NCBI GenBank assembly: GCA_003584705.1
Contig: AP018536.1
Coordinates: 124,001 to 188,000, forward strand
Reading direction: 5' to 3'
Length of the DNA stretch: 64,000 nucleotides
From: Lachnospiraceae bacterium GAM79
GTDB taxonomy: Bacteria; Bacillota; Clostridia; Lachnospirales; Lachnospiraceae
Part shown: one piece after another, positions 32,968 to 43,341 of the stretch
Layout: every line of letters begins with the position of its first letter
Position numbering within the stretch: the first letter of the stretch is position 1
Notes under the pieces: generated by a model
Told to the model about the DNA's origin: nothing
Databases searched by the model: none
The model's input: the letters and a program-made list of their open reading frames with translations, nothing else
Position numbers and translations under genes: made by a program

Positions 32968-32983
32968 GAGAAAGGAGTAAAGG

Positions 32984-34444
32984 ATGGCTGCTTTTACGAC
33001 AGTGCTTGCTTTTGACCTTGGAGCTTCCACCGGCCGTGCCATTCGTGCGGTCTATGACGGTGAGAGACTGCAATGGAAGGAGATCCACCGGTTCGATAAT
33101 ATACCGGCAGTAGAGAACGGACATCTTCGCTGGAATATGGAGGCGCTGCTTGGGGAGATCCGTATTGCCATACAAAAGGCGGGAAAGACCGACAGTCTTG
33201 CTTTTGATACCTGGGGAGTGGATTTTGGATTGTTGGATGCGGATGGAAAATTACTGGAGGATCCTGTTCATTACCGGGACGAGCGGACGAAGGACTGGCC
33301 CCAGCGTGTCGCACAGAAAATAGAACTTCACAGCCTGTATGTCAGAACTGGCAATCAGATTCTGGCAATCAATACACTGTTCCAGTTGCTGGCATTACAA
33401 GAGGAACAGCCGGATCTGTTAAGACGAGCAAAGCATCTGCTGTTCATCCCGGATCTGCTGGCGGCAATGCTGGGAGCGGATCTGACCTGGGAACGATCCA
33501 TTGCTTCCACCAGTCAGATGTGGAATCCTGTTGCCGGAACCTGGGATTTGGAACTGCTGAGACAGATGGGAATGGATCCGGGATTATTCGGAGCCATGAC
33601 AGACAGTGGTAGCATTATCGGAGCATTGCCGGATAGCACGAAGATCATCGCAGTGGCAGGACATGATACCCAGTGCGCAGTGGCGGCCATGCCTGTGGAA
33701 GAGGGAGAAAGCGCAGCGTTTCTCTCCTGTGGCACCTGGAGCCTGATCGGCTGTGAACTGGAGACACCGATCCTGACGAAGGAGAGCTGCGACAGCGGCC
33801 TGTCCAATGAATACGGAGCCAATGGTAGGATTAACTATCTGAAAAACATTATCGGATTGTGGCTGATCCAGGAGAGCCGGAGAGAATATGCCAGACAGGG
33901 AGAGGAGTATAGCTTCGGAGAACTGGCGAAGCTGGCGGACGAAGCAGAGGCTTTTCACTGCTTTATTGATCCGGATGCACAGGAATTCGTGGCACCCGGA
34001 AACATTCCGGAAAGAATACAAAAGTTCTGCCGTAGAACCGGTCAGCCGGTGCCGGAGACAGTGGGAGAGACAGTGCGGTGCATTTACGAAAGTCTGGCGC
34101 TGAAATATCGATATGCTCTGGAGCAACTGGAAGGGATGACGGGCAAAAACTTCACAATATTGCATATCCTCGGTGGCGGAGCAAATGCAGGACTGCTCTG
34201 TCAGATGACGGCAGATGCCTGCAGACTTATGGTAAAAGCCGGCCCGGTGGAAGCGACGGCTCTCGGGAATATTCTTATTCAGTTGAAGGCACTGCATGCC
34301 ATACATGATATCGACAAGGGCAGACGCCTGATTGCCGTGACAGAGAAAATAACAGAATATGCACCACAAAACAGAAAAAAAGACGCATGGGAAAATGCGT
34401 ATCACAGATTTGTTACCATGATGCAAATGGAGAAAGAGAGGTAA
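32984..34444 (+). CDS. FGGY kinase, L-fuculokinase / rhamnulokinase type
   Basis: 486 residues. [14 protein letters not shown] is the ATP phosphate loop, [11 protein letters not shown] and HYRDERT are RhaB-branch signatures, [13 protein letters not shown] and [12 protein letters not shown] the hinge, and [17 protein letters not shown] the C-terminal nucleotide site. RhaB and Firmicute fuculokinases share this branch; adjacency to fucI indicates L-fuculose as substrate. GAAAGGAG precedes the start. It is two bases before the fucI start, implying coupled translation. Confidence 0.87.
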   Translation: MAAFTTVLAFDLGASTGRAIRAVYDGERLQWKEIHRFDNIPAVENGHLRWNMEALLGEIRIAIQKAGKTDSLAFDTWGVDFGLLDADGKLLEDPVHYRDERTKDWPQRVAQKIELHSLYVRTGNQILAINTLFQLLALQEEQPDLLRRAKHLLFIPDLLAAMLGADLTWERSIASTSQMWNPVAGTWDLELLRQMGMDPGLFGAMTDSGSIIGALPDSTKIIAVAGHDTQCAVAAMPVEEGESAAFLSCGTWSLIGCELETPILTKESCDSGLSNEYGANGRINYLKNIIGLWLIQESRREYARQGEEYSFGELAKLADEAEAFHCFIDPDAQEFVAPGNIPERIQKFCRRTGQPVPETVGETVRCIYESLALKYRYALEQLEGMTGKNFTILHILGGGANAGLLCQMTADACRLMVKAGPVEATALGNILIQLKALHAIHDIDKGRRLIAVTEKITEYAPQNRKKDAWENAYHRFVTMMQMEKER

Positions 34445-34446
34445 TT

Positions 34447-36231
34447 ATGAGATACCCTAAGATTGGAATTCGCCCGGTAATCGATGGACGTTGGGGTGGC
34501 GTTCGTGAAAGCCTGGAGAATCAGACCTGTGAAATGGCAAAAATTGCCGCAAAACTGATCTCTGAGAATTTGAAGTATCCGGATGGAACACCGGTACAAT
34601 GCGTGATCGGCTGTACCACTATCGGAGGAGGTGCGGAGGCGGCCCGGGTGGCAGAACAGTTTCAGATGGAAAATGTAGTAGCAACCTTGTCTGTGACGCC
34701 CTGTTGGTGTTACGGAACAGAGACTTTCGATATGGATCCGAACACCATCAAAGCTGTCTGGGGATTCAACGGAACGGAGCGCCCGGGTGCGGTGTATCTG
34801 GCAGCAGTTATGGCGGCACATGCACAGCGTGGGCTTCCGGCTTTTTCCATCTATGGACATGATGTGCAGGATGCAAAGGATACGACAATTCCCGCAGATG
34901 TGTTGGAGAAAATCTTACGTTTCGCCAGGGGAGCTGTGGCCGTAGGCTGGATGACAAATAAGGCATATGTCAATATTGGAGCGGTAGCCATGGGCATTGC
35001 AGGCAGCTTTTGTGATCCGGATGTGCTACAGAAATATTTCGGGATCCGTGCGGAATGGGTAGATGAAGTGGAAATTCTCCGTCGTATTGCCATCGGCATC
35101 TATGATCCGGAGGAATATGAGAAGGCATTACAGTGGGTGAAAGCAAACTGCAGGGAAGGGTTCGACAAAAATCTTGGAAAAGATCTGCCGGAAGTCATCA
35201 CAAAGTCAAAAATCATTCCTGCGGAAAAAGACTGGGAGTTTATTGTGAAGATGACACTGATTATCCGGGATATTTTGTTCGGCAATTCACGACTGGACGA
35301 GCTTGGCTGGCATGAGGAGGCTTTGGGGCATAATGCTGTGGCCGGAGGTTTCCAGGGACAGAGACAGTGGACGGACTGGTTGCCGAATGCAGACTTTACG
35401 GAAGCAATCCTTGCTTCTACTTTCGACTGGAATGGTCCCAAGGCACCGACTCCTTTTGCAACGGAGAATGATACCTGCAATGGTATTTCGATGCTGTTGG
35501 GACACCTGATTTCGGGAACGGCTCCCTGCTTCCATGATGTCCGTACCTACTGGAGCCCGGAGGCTTGTGAACGTGTGACAGGTCAGAAGCCGGACGGCGT
35601 GGCGGCAAACGGATTTATTCATCTGATCAATTCCGGTGCAACGGCGTTGGACGGGACTGGAGCGTGTGTGGACGAACAGGGCGACCATGTCATGAAACCT
35701 TTCTGGAAGATGACAGAGGAGGATATCCGGGAATGTCTGGATGTTACCGACTGGTGCAGGGCAGATTATGAATATTTCCGGGGTGGTGGATATTCCAGCC
35801 ACTTTCGGTGTATTGCACAGATGCCTGTAACTATGCTAAGATTGAATATTATAGAGGGAATAGGGCCTGTATTGCAGATTGCCGAAGGATGGACAGCAAA
35901 ATTGCCGGAAGTGATTCATCATGCGATTGATAAGAGAACAGATCCTACCTGGCCGACCACCTGGTTTTGCCCAAGACTGACCGGTGAGGGCGCTTTTACT
36001 GACGTATATAGTGTTATGGCAAACTGGGGGGCAAATCATGGCGTGACCGTATATGGACATGTGGGTGCAGACCTGATCACATTGTCCAGCATGTTGCGGA
36101 TCCCGGTGACCATGCATAATGTGGACCGGGACAAGATCTATCGTCCTCATGCATGGTCAAGCTTCGGAACACAGGATACACAGGCGGCGGATTATGCGGC
36201 ATGCAGGCAGTATGGCCCTTTGTATCGATAA
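34447..36231 (+). CDS. fucI: L-fucose isomerase
   Basis: 594-residue hexameric manganese enzyme interconverting L-fucose and L-fuculose. It begins [20 protein letters not shown] and shows [28 protein letters not shown] and [17 protein letters not shown], the last contributing metal ligands, with [20 protein letters not shown] at the C-terminus. The length equals the family norm. AGAGGT precedes ATG 34447, two bases after the kinase stop. Confidence 0.94.
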   Translation: MRYPKIGIRPVIDGRWGGVRESLENQTCEMAKIAAKLISENLKYPDGTPVQCVIGCTTIGGGAEAARVAEQFQMENVVATLSVTPCWCYGTETFDMDPNTIKAVWGFNGTERPGAVYLAAVMAAHAQRGLPAFSIYGHDVQDAKDTTIPADVLEKILRFARGAVAVGWMTNKAYVNIGAVAMGIAGSFCDPDVLQKYFGIRAEWVDEVEILRRIAIGIYDPEEYEKALQWVKANCREGFDKNLGKDLPEVITKSKIIPAEKDWEFIVKMTLIIRDILFGNSRLDELGWHEEALGHNAVAGGFQGQRQWTDWLPNADFTEAILASTFDWNGPKAPTPFATENDTCNGISMLLGHLISGTAPCFHDVRTYWSPEACERVTGQKPDGVAANGFIHLINSGATALDGTGACVDEQGDHVMKPFWKMTEEDIRECLDVTDWCRADYEYFRGGGYSSHFRCIAQMPVTMLRLNIIEGIGPVLQIAEGWTAKLPEVIHHAIDKRTDPTWPTTWFCPRLTGEGAFTDVYSVMANWGANHGVTVYGHVGADLITLSSMLRIPVTMHNVDRDKIYRPHAWSSFGTQDTQAADYAACRQYGPLYR

Positions 36232-36259
36232 AATCACAGGAAGCAGAGAGAGGAATCCT

Positions 36260-37252
36260 ATGGGGAATTGTCTGAAGGTAGGTATTTTAGGTGCCGGAAA
36301 TATTGCTGGATCCATGGCAGAAGCGCTGAATGAGCTGCAGAAGGAGGGAAAAGCCTGTGCTTATGCTGTGGCATCCCGTTCGCAGGAGAAGGCATTGGAG
36401 TTCGCACGAAAATGGAATATCACAAGAGCATACAGCAGTTACGAGGAACTTGCATCGGATCCGGAAGTGGACCTGATCTATATAGCAACACCACATTCTC
36501 TGCATTATGAGCAGGCAAAGCTCTGTATGGAACATGGCAAAAATGTTCTGGTAGAGAAGGCGTTTACAGCCAATGCAAGACAGGCTGAGGAATTATTTGC
36601 AATGGCAGAGGAAAAGAAGGTCTTTATTACAGAGGCAATCTGGACACGATATATGCCAAGCCGTGAGATCATAACTGGGTTGCTCAGGGAAGGGGTGATA
36701 GGTACACCGCAGATTTTGGAAGCGGAATTTTCCGTACAAAATTATGAAAATCCCAGGATGCATGATCCGATGCTGTGCGGAGGAGCACTATTGGATCTTG
36801 GAGTATATGTACTGACAACGGCTTCCATGTATTTTGGAGATCATATTGTGAAGACGCAATCTTCCTGTGAGAAGTATCCGACCGGAGTAGATGCTGCAGA
36901 TGAAATCCAGCTGACCTATGCGGATGGCAGTGCTGCGCAACTGCGCTGTTCCATGGTGGATAAAAAGAAAAACTGTGTAAAAATCTGTGGAACGAAAGGG
37001 TATATTTCCTGGGAGAGCAATAATAATCCCAGAAACCTGGAACTGCATGGCCCGGGAGGAATGCTGATTCGTAAAATCACGATTCCCACGCAGATCAATG
37101 GCTATGAATATGAAGTGCTGGTATGCCGGGAGGCAATCAGGAACGGGCAAAGAGAGTGTGAGAAAATGCCTCATGCGGAGACTCTTACGATCATGAAGCA
37201 GATGGATGAACTTCGGGCACAGTGGGGTGTGAAATACCCATATGATGAATAA
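36260..37252 (+). CDS. Gfo/Idh/MocA family oxidoreductase
   Basis: 330-residue NAD(P)-dependent dehydrogenase. GILGAGNIAGSMAEAL is the nucleotide-binding turn, YIATPHSLHYEQAKLCMEHGKNV contains the usual family core, and EKAFTANARQAEE supplies the EKP-like catalytic lysine segment (here EKA). It is similar to dihydrodiol/glucose-fructose oxidoreductase relatives. AGAGAGGA precedes ATG 36260. Last gene of the fucA-kinase-fucI unit. It may oxidise a sugar or lactaldehyde derivative; the substrate is not determined. Confidence 0.85.
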   Translation: MGNCLKVGILGAGNIAGSMAEALNELQKEGKACAYAVASRSQEKALEFARKWNITRAYSSYEELASDPEVDLIYIATPHSLHYEQAKLCMEHGKNVLVEKAFTANARQAEELFAMAEEKKVFITEAIWTRYMPSREIITGLLREGVIGTPQILEAEFSVQNYENPRMHDPMLCGGALLDLGVYVLTTASMYFGDHIVKTQSSCEKYPTGVDAADEIQLTYADGSAAQLRCSMVDKKKNCVKICGTKGYISWESNNNPRNLELHGPGGMLIRKITIPTQINGYEYEVLVCREAIRNGQRECEKMPHAETLTIMKQMDELRAQWGVKYPYDE

Positions 37253-37262
37253 CGACAGATGC

Positions 37263-37293
37263 AAAAGAGCGGATCATCAGGATCCGCTCTTTT
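37263..37293. terminator. Terminator of the fucA-fucI operon
   Basis: AAAAGAGCGGATC (37263-37275) pairs with GATCCGCTCTTTT (37281-37293) around ATCAG. Symmetric A and T tracts make it usable in both directions. Confidence 0.85.
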
Positions 37294-37379
37294 GACAGCT
37301 ACAGAGTATAGGCAATATTACTTCTGTTAAACAAATAACGAAGCGTACTTCTTTTTACAGAATCTAAAAATAAGTGAGT

Positions 37380-37457
37380 TTTTCGGCAAAACAAAAAAAC
37401 AAAGTGCCTTTTTGCGAACCTGAGCGTCTCATACCTTTTGGCAAAATCCGTTATAAT
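37380..37457 (+). promoter_or_regulatory. Promoter region of the fucose-locus ABC importer
   Basis: A -10 TATAAT (37452-37457) lies about 45 bp before the binding-protein ATG; the -35 is weak, fitting activator control by the nearby YesN-type regulator. Two copies of TTTT(C)GGCAAAA occur at about 37381-37391 and 37437-37446. The rest of 37294-37503 shows nothing else recognisable. Confidence 0.5.
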
Positions 37458-37503
37458 GAACTCATCAAGCAAACACATAAATGTGATTGAAGGAGGGTAC
37501 TAA

Positions 37504-38874
37504 ATGAAGAAGTTAAAATTAACAGCATTACTCGTAACTATGGCAATGACAGCGTCTCTTGCAGGATGCGGCAACAGCGCTTCCGAAGAGACGACAGACG
37601 GCACACAGTCATCTCAGGCGACAGCCACGCAGGAAGCTGCTGGTACGGAAACAGCAGAGAACCATGATCCCGTAACTTTGCGCTTCATGTGGTGGGGCGG
37701 TGATGAGAGAGCGCAGGCAACACTGGATGTGATCGACAAGTTCGAGCAGGAATATCCCTGGATCACGATAGAAGCGGAGTACGGCAGCAGTGATGGTTAT
37801 CAGGAAAAGCTGACAGCACAGTTGGTATCCGGTACGGTAGCTGACATTTTCCAGATGGGAACCGGTTGGATGCCCGGCTATGTAGAATCCAATGCAGGAT
37901 ACTTTGCAGACTTCAAAGATTTCTCAGATGTCTTTGATCTGTCTACCTTCGAAGAATCTATTTTAAAGAACAACGGACAGTTCGACGGACATCAGTATGG
38001 TGTACCGACCGGTATTTCCGGACATGCACTGATCTACAACAAGAAGGTAGCTGATGAGATCGGCGTTGACTTCAGTAGTGATTATACTTGGGACGATATT
38101 GTAGAAATGGGCAAGAAGGTCAAGGAGTATGACAAGGATATGTATCTGCTGACCATGGGAAGTTCTGAGCTGAATACCATGATCGTCCGCCCTTACTTAC
38201 AGCAGTTGACCGGCAGCACAGTTCTGGTAAATGAGACCAAGAAGAGAGGTTTCGAGGAAAAAGATCTGGTGGAGGTACTGAACTACATTAAGGCATTGTA
38301 TGATGAAGGCGTTGCATCACCTATGTCTACTGTTATCGCATACGGCGCAGATCTGGGAACAGATCCTAACTGGATCAACCAGAAATATGTGGCAGCATTC
38401 GGATACTCCTCTACAGTAGAGACTTTGCAGGCAGCATGTCCCGATGGAAACTTTGCGGCAGGCAAGCTTCCAGTTATGACAAATGCCAAAGATGAAGGCT
38501 GGTACTGCAATGCACCTCAGTATATGTGTGTCAGCGGTGCGAGCGAACATCAGGAAGAAGCCATGATGTTCTTAAACTACTTCTACAACAATGCAGATGC
38601 AGCCAAGATCCTGAAGACAGTCCGTTCCGTACCTCCTACCAGTGTAGGGCAGGAAGCATGTACAGAACTGGGCATTCTGGAAGGCATCGCCAAGGATAGC
38701 GTGGATATTATCCAGACCTATACAGGAACCAATGATCTGGGGCTGACCACAGAGGAAGAAGTAACGGCGATTCTGCAGGATGCAGCTACTCAGGTTGCTT
38801 ACGGACAGGGTACTCCTGAAGACGTTGCCAAGTCAACAATCAGCCTTCTGGACAATTATCTGTCATCCAAGTAA
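37504..38874 (+). CDS. ABC sugar transporter substrate-binding lipoprotein (fucose locus)
   Basis: 456-residue receptor with a lipoprotein signal (TASLAGC, Cys22) and a Ser/Thr/Glu linker. VTLRFMWWGGDERAQATLDV starts the mature fold, a family-1 extracellular sugar-binding protein. AAGGAGGG precedes the start. It heads a three-gene importer unit. The fucose context suggests fucose or a fucosylated oligosaccharide as ligand. No ATPase gene is included. Confidence 0.9.
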   Translation: MKKLKLTALLVTMAMTASLAGCGNSASEETTDGTQSSQATATQEAAGTETAENHDPVTLRFMWWGGDERAQATLDVIDKFEQEYPWITIEAEYGSSDGYQEKLTAQLVSGTVADIFQMGTGWMPGYVESNAGYFADFKDFSDVFDLSTFEESILKNNGQFDGHQYGVPTGISGHALIYNKKVADEIGVDFSSDYTWDDIVEMGKKVKEYDKDMYLLTMGSSELNTMIVRPYLQQLTGSTVLVNETKKRGFEEKDLVEVLNYIKALYDEGVASPMSTVIAYGADLGTDPNWINQKYVAAFGYSSTVETLQAACPDGNFAAGKLPVMTNAKDEGWYCNAPQYMCVSGASEHQEEAMMFLNYFYNNADAAKILKTVRSVPPTSVGQEACTELGILEGIAKDSVDIIQTYTGTNDLGLTTEEEVTAILQDAATQVAYGQGTPEDVAKSTISLLDNYLSSK

Positions 38875-38918
38875 TCCCGGATCAGTTTCGGATTCGTACT
38901 ACACAGAAATGATACTGG

Positions 38919-38944
38919 GGTATCCTGAAGGATTTCGGGATACC
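38919..38944 (+). other. Hairpin between binding protein and permease genes
   Basis: GGTATCC (38919-38925) pairs with GGATACC (38938-38944) in the 100-bp gap. There is no T run; it may stabilise the upstream mRNA. Confidence 0.5.
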
Positions 38945-38974
38945 TCAGACATTTACGAGGCGGAGGTACTCTAC

Positions 38975-39877
38975 ATGACACCGAAAAAGAAAAAAATAAA
39001 AAGGAAGCAGTGGATCGGACTGGTATTCATTGCCCCCTGGCTGATCGGATTGATCGGACTGCAGGTATATCCTTTTGTTGCATCCCTGTTCTATTCCTTT
39101 ACAGAATATAATATCATGTCCTCTCCGAAATGGATCGGATTGGCCAACTATGTGAAATTATTTACGGCGGATAATGAATTCTGGTATTCCGTAAAAGTTA
39201 CTTTGATATACACAATATTTACTGTACCCGGAAAATTAACAGTGGCTCTGATCGTAGCACTGGTTATGAATAAAAACATGAAAGGAATCAATTTCATTCG
39301 TACAATTTATTATATCCCGTCTCTGATCGGCGGCAGCATCGGTATTGCCATTCTCTGGAAGCTGATGTTCCAGGAGGAGGGTATTATCAATTCCCTGTTG
39401 AAAGCAATCCATCTGCCGACCCTGCACTGGCTGGGAGATCCCAAGACAGCATTACCGACGATCATTCTACTGCAACTGTGGACGTTTGGATCTTCCTTCG
39501 TTATGTTCCTGGCAGCCCTGAAAAATGTACCGGCGGATTTGTATGAAGCAGCGGATATCGATGGAGCCAGCAGCTGGAAGAAATTCGTTAAGATCACATT
39601 GCCACAGATTTCCTCTATTATATTTTTCAATATTATCATGCAGACGATCACTGCATTACAAAGCTTTACCAGCTCACTGGTCATTACCAACGGAGGCCCG
39701 TTAAAGTCTACCTACGTGTTGGGAATGAAGTTGTACACGGAGGCATTCTCTTTCTATAAAATGGGATATGCATGCGCAATTTCCTGGGTGATCTTCATTA
39801 TGATCATGATCGTTACGATGATTTTATTCCGATTCTCTTCCATGATGGTATATTACGAAGATGGAAACGATTTTTAG
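38975..39877 (+). CDS. ABC sugar transporter permease, MalF type (fucose locus)
   Basis: 300-residue membrane subunit. The first helix is WIGLVFIAPWLIGLIGLQVY and the EAA loop DLYEAADIDGASSWKKFVKI. GGAGG eight bases before ATG 38975 sets the start; longer upstream starts would run back into the binding-protein gene. Confidence 0.92.
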   Translation: MTPKKKKIKRKQWIGLVFIAPWLIGLIGLQVYPFVASLFYSFTEYNIMSSPKWIGLANYVKLFTADNEFWYSVKVTLIYTIFTVPGKLTVALIVALVMNKNMKGINFIRTIYYIPSLIGGSIGIAILWKLMFQEEGIINSLLKAIHLPTLHWLGDPKTALPTIILLQLWTFGSSFVMFLAALKNVPADLYEAADIDGASSWKKFVKITLPQISSIIFFNIIMQTITALQSFTSSLVITNGGPLKSTYVLGMKLYTEAFSFYKMGYACAISWVIFIMIMIVTMILFRFSSMMVYYEDGNDF

Positions 39878-39889
39878 GAGGAACCTAAG

Positions 39890-40741
39890 ATGAGAAAAAA
39901 GCTTAAAAAGAGAAACAGCGTATCCTGGGTGACCTACACAGTAGTACTTCTGATCGGACTGGCAATGTTGTATCCGATCATCTGGATGTTCTTCGCAACC
40001 TTCAAGAGCAATGCGGAGATCTTCGGATCTGTCAAACTGCTGCCGTCATCCTTCAGCTTCCAGAGCTATATTGACGGCTGGCATGTGAACAGCAAAATAA
40101 CTTATACTACATTTTTCAAAAACAGCTTTGTGATGACGATCATCACTACGTTATTTACGGTATTATCCAGTGCGATTGTCGCTTATGGATTTGCCAGATA
40201 CCAGTTCCCCGGCAAAAAGATTCTGTTTGGTATTCTGATTGCCACACTGATGCTTCCCGGAGCGGTAGTTATGATCCCACGTTATGCAATGTTTAATAAG
40301 CTGGGACTGGTGGATACTTACTGGCCGTTTTACTTACAGGGCCTGCTGTCTGTGAACTCGTTCTTTGTATTTATGCTGATCCAGTTTATCCGCGGACTGC
40401 CAAGAGAACTGGATGAATCTGCTTATCTTGACGGCTGCAGTGATCTGAAGGTATTCGTGAAGATCCTTGTGCCACTGATGAAACCGGCACTTTTCTCCGC
40501 AGGTCTGTTTCAGTTCATGTGGACTTACAATGATTATACAAACGTGTTGATCTACATTAACTCTGTGAAAAAATATACCCTGTCTCTGGCCTTGAGACTG
40601 TCTCTGGATGCAGAATCCGTGGTTCAGTGGAATAAAGTAATGGCAATGTCCTTCCTGTCCATTCTGCCGTTGATCATACTGTTCTTCGCTGCACAGAAGT
40701 ATTTTGTGGAAGGCATTGCCACCAGTGGTCTGAAGGGTTAA
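39890..40741 (+). CDS. ABC sugar transporter permease, MalG type (fucose locus)
   Basis: 283-residue partner subunit. EAA-type loop ELDESAYLDGCSDLKVFVKI and C-terminal QKYFVEGIATSGLKG. AGGAGG precedes the start, 12 bp after its partner. Its last four bases overlap the 3' end of the convergent histidine kinase gene. Confidence 0.92.
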   Translation: MRKKLKKRNSVSWVTYTVVLLIGLAMLYPIIWMFFATFKSNAEIFGSVKLLPSSFSFQSYIDGWHVNSKITYTTFFKNSFVMTIITTLFTVLSSAIVAYGFARYQFPGKKILFGILIATLMLPGAVVMIPRYAMFNKLGLVDTYWPFYLQGLLSVNSFFVFMLIQFIRGLPRELDESAYLDGCSDLKVFVKILVPLMKPALFSAGLFQFMWTYNDYTNVLIYINSVKKYTLSLALRLSLDAESVVQWNKVMAMSFLSILPLIILFFAAQKYFVEGIATSGLKG

Positions 40742-42480
40742 ATTTGAACCGGAATGCGGAAAAACACACAGGTTCCGAGTCCTTCTTTACTGTAAATATG
40801 AAGAGCACTCTCGGAACCATAGGTCAGTGTCAGACGCTTGTTCACGTTGTCGAGTCCGATACGCATGGAAGCGTCTGACATAAGATCTGATCTCAGCTTC
40901 TGAAGTTTGTCTTTTGGAATTCCCACACCATTGTCGGTTATTGATATATGGATCCAATCATCCCGTTTAAAAATCTTAATTTTTACCATTCCCTGGCGAT
41001 TGCCGGGACGCAGCCCGTGACTGATACTGTTCTCTAAAAGTGGCTGAAGCAGGAGACGCTTAAACGCATGCGGCAGTACAGAATTGTCGATTTCTTCAAA
41101 GTAATAAAAACTGTCGGGAAAGCGGAACCTCTGTATTTCCACATATTTGTGAATATAAGTGATCTCATCCTGAATCGATACCGAAACCTGTGGATTGGCC
41201 AAAGAGTAGGAGAGAATATCTGACAGATTGCTGATGATCGTATTGGCGGTGGAAGGACCGCCTGCTATCTTGTAGACTTCAAAATCCAGAGTCTGCAGGG
41301 TGTTGACCATAAAATGAGGGTTGATCTGTAACTGTAGGGCGCTGAGCTCCGCAGCCTGTTTTTTGTATTTCTGCTCTGCCAGCTGGCTGTTTAAAAATGT
41401 GGTATTTAAGAATATGCGGATGACATTGTTCATGATCAAGCTGTATTCGTCATCCGGCTGGTCTGCCGGAGAATCTTTTTCAGTAGGGTAGATCCCCTTT
41501 TCCGCATTACCGAACAGATCAATCACTGACTGGATCTGCCGGAAATTATCCCTTGTGATCTGATAAGAGAACAGGAAGATAATGAACAGGGCAAACAGTA
41601 GCATGATCAGCGGCAACAGCAGATTCTGTGCACAATAGAGAATAATGGCGGAAACAGGAACCAGCTGCACCGAATAATACCGGTAGGTGGGTTGATATAT
41701 CACATAAGTAAGATAGAAATGATGATCTACCTTTTCCCAGTGAAAGCCATCCGTCAGTGTGGAAAGATCCACTTCAGAAAAGTCGGGAACAGAAGAAAAC
41801 CCCTGAGAAGCCAGAAGATTCTGCCCGCTGTCCAGAAGAAACATACCGTGTTTCCAGGATGTGGATTTTGCAGACATCATTTTTTCCAGCTCTATCAGAG
41901 AAAGGTTGGATACCATGACACCATCCAGATAAGAAAAACGCTTATATACCGTCAGTACATTTTCTGATGTTGATGAGGTGGATGTCTTCATTTCCCTGGA
42001 GACAATATAGGTGTCCTGATCTTCCGGAAGGGAGGTATAGATATCATACCAACCGGCGTCCACATCGCTGCTCAGAAAACGGATCGTCTTGTCAGAAGAG
42101 AAAAAGATATTATTGTCATCCAGATAAAGATAAAGGCTGTCCACCAGTGGATGGGAGGCGGAGATACTGCCGAGGAAGGTCTTTATACTGTTTAGGAAGA
42201 CATAGTCGGTGTAAGTAGTCTCTCTGTTGTAGAGAATCTTGCGCATGGATAAGAGCAACTGGGAATTCAGCGTGATCATTTCCTGTTGGGAAGTGCAAAC
42301 ATCCATGGTACTTTCCAGATTCAGACAGAGATCATCCGTAGTGGACTGGGTGGTCTCTTTGATGGTCTGTAGCTGGGAGGTTGCGGTAAGGATCATGATG
42401 CATATAAACAAAAGACCGGTAGGGATTAACAGGAGAGAACTCCATACTTTTAAGCGTTTTAAGAAAAATCGGTGCATCAT
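40738..42480 (-). CDS. Sensor histidine kinase, YesM type
   Basis: 580-residue membrane kinase. One helix near the N-terminus (WSSLLLIPTGLLFICIMIL), an extracellular sensor of about 250 residues, a second helix (LLLPLIMLLFALFIIFLFSY), a HAMP-like linker, then His_kinase domain with phospho-acceptor in QINPHFMVNTLQTLDFE and ATP-binding motifs ENSISHGLRPG and ITDNGVGIPKDKL. Paired with the response regulator through a four-base overlap. This family senses extracellular sugars, often by contact with the ABC binding protein, and here lies beside that importer. Confidence 0.91.
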   Translation of the reverse strand: MMHRFFLKRLKVWSSLLLIPTGLLFICIMILTATSQLQTIKETTQSTTDDLCLNLESTMDVCTSQQEMITLNSQLLLSMRKILYNRETTYTDYVFLNSIKTFLGSISASHPLVDSLYLYLDDNNIFFSSDKTIRFLSSDVDAGWYDIYTSLPEDQDTYIVSREMKTSTSSTSENVLTVYKRFSYLDGVMVSNLSLIELEKMMSAKSTSWKHGMFLLDSGQNLLASQGFSSVPDFSEVDLSTLTDGFHWEKVDHHFYLTYVIYQPTYRYYSVQLVPVSAIILYCAQNLLLPLIMLLFALFIIFLFSYQITRDNFRQIQSVIDLFGNAEKGIYPTEKDSPADQPDDEYSLIMNNVIRIFLNTTFLNSQLAEQKYKKQAAELSALQLQINPHFMVNTLQTLDFEVYKIAGGPSTANTIISNLSDILSYSLANPQVSVSIQDEITYIHKYVEIQRFRFPDSFYYFEEIDNSVLPHAFKRLLLQPLLENSISHGLRPGNRQGMVKIKIFKRDDWIHISITDNGVGIPKDKLQKLRSDLMSDASMRIGLDNVNKRLTLTYGSESALHIYSKEGLGTCVFFRIPVQI

Positions 42481-43244
42481 GATAACGATCCTCTGTTCTC
42501 AGGAGTTACTTCCGGCTGTTTCCCTGCACGGAATTCCTGTGGTGTGATTCCGTAATATTCCTTGAAATTACGGGTGAGATTTTTGGGGTTCAGATAGCCG
42601 ACGGCATCTGCAATCTCGTAAAATTTGACGGAACGATCCGACAGCATCTGCATGGCCTGTTCCATCCTCACCTGTAGCAGATAACGGGAGAAACTGACAC
42701 CGGTATCCGTCTTGAAAGCGGAAGAAAGATAAGCCGGTGAGTAGTGTACCAGAGAAGCGGCTGCTTCCAATGTTGCGGTCTTATAATCAGATTTGATATA
42801 GTTTTTCACAATCGTCACATAATCCGCCTCGTCTGCATTGGCTTCGTAAGGCAGATAATGGCCCTTCTCCCGTTCGTCCAGGGTTTTCCGGATGCGTTCA
42901 AAGCAGGCAGACATGGCGTCATATTTCATTGGTTTGATCAGGTAGTCCGTGACATGATTGATAATTGCTGCCCGGGCATATTCAAAATCCTGATAGGCGC
43001 TGAAAAAGATGACGATGATATCTTCGTTTTTCAGTTTTTGAGACAGTTCGATACCGGTCATGACAGGCATCTGGATATCGGTCATAACGATGTCCACCTG
43101 TGGGTGGGCATTGATATATTCCAGGGCTTCTTTCCCATTGGTAAAGGAAGCAACGACTTCAAAGCCGAAGTTGTTCCAGGGAAAAAGATGAATGATCCCT
43201 TCCAGAATACGGGGTTCATCATCTACGATGATTACTTGATACAT
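42477..43244 (-). CDS. Response regulator, YesN type (REC + AraC)
   Basis: 255 residues. REC domain 1-120 with acidic pocket IVDDEPR and phospho-acceptor in IVMTDIQMPVMTG; the switch Lys is in YLIKPMKYDAM. The C-terminal AraC DNA-binding domain (about 155-250) includes AASLVHYSPAYLSSAFKTDTG and IADAVGYLNPKNLTRNFKEY. GAGGAA precedes ATG 43244. Expected to activate the importer promoter at 37452 and perhaps the glycosidase promoter opposite it. Confidence 0.91.
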   Translation of the reverse strand: MYQVIIVDDEPRILEGIIHLFPWNNFGFEVVASFTNGKEALEYINAHPQVDIVMTDIQMPVMTGIELSQKLKNEDIIVIFFSAYQDFEYARAAIINHVTDYLIKPMKYDAMSACFERIRKTLDEREKGHYLPYEANADEADYVTIVKNYIKSDYKTATLEAAASLVHYSPAYLSSAFKTDTGVSFSRYLLQVRMEQAMQMLSDRSVKFYEIADAVGYLNPKNLTRNFKEYYGITPQEFRAGKQPEVTPENRGSLS

Positions 43245-43287
43245 ACCAGGTTCCTCACGTGTAAGGTAATATTCAGATAACACGCAG

Positions 43288-43316
43288 ATTATAACATATT
43301 TCAAAATAGAATACAA
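43288..43316 (-). promoter_or_regulatory. Promoter of the YesN-YesM operon
   Basis: Minus strand -35 TTGTAT (complement of 43311-43316), 17-bp spacer, -10 TATAAT (complement of 43288-43293), 44 bp before the regulator ATG. It is divergent from the glycosidase gene at 43342. Confidence 0.6.
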
Positions 43317-43341
43317 AGCATTCAAAACGAGGAGAAGACAA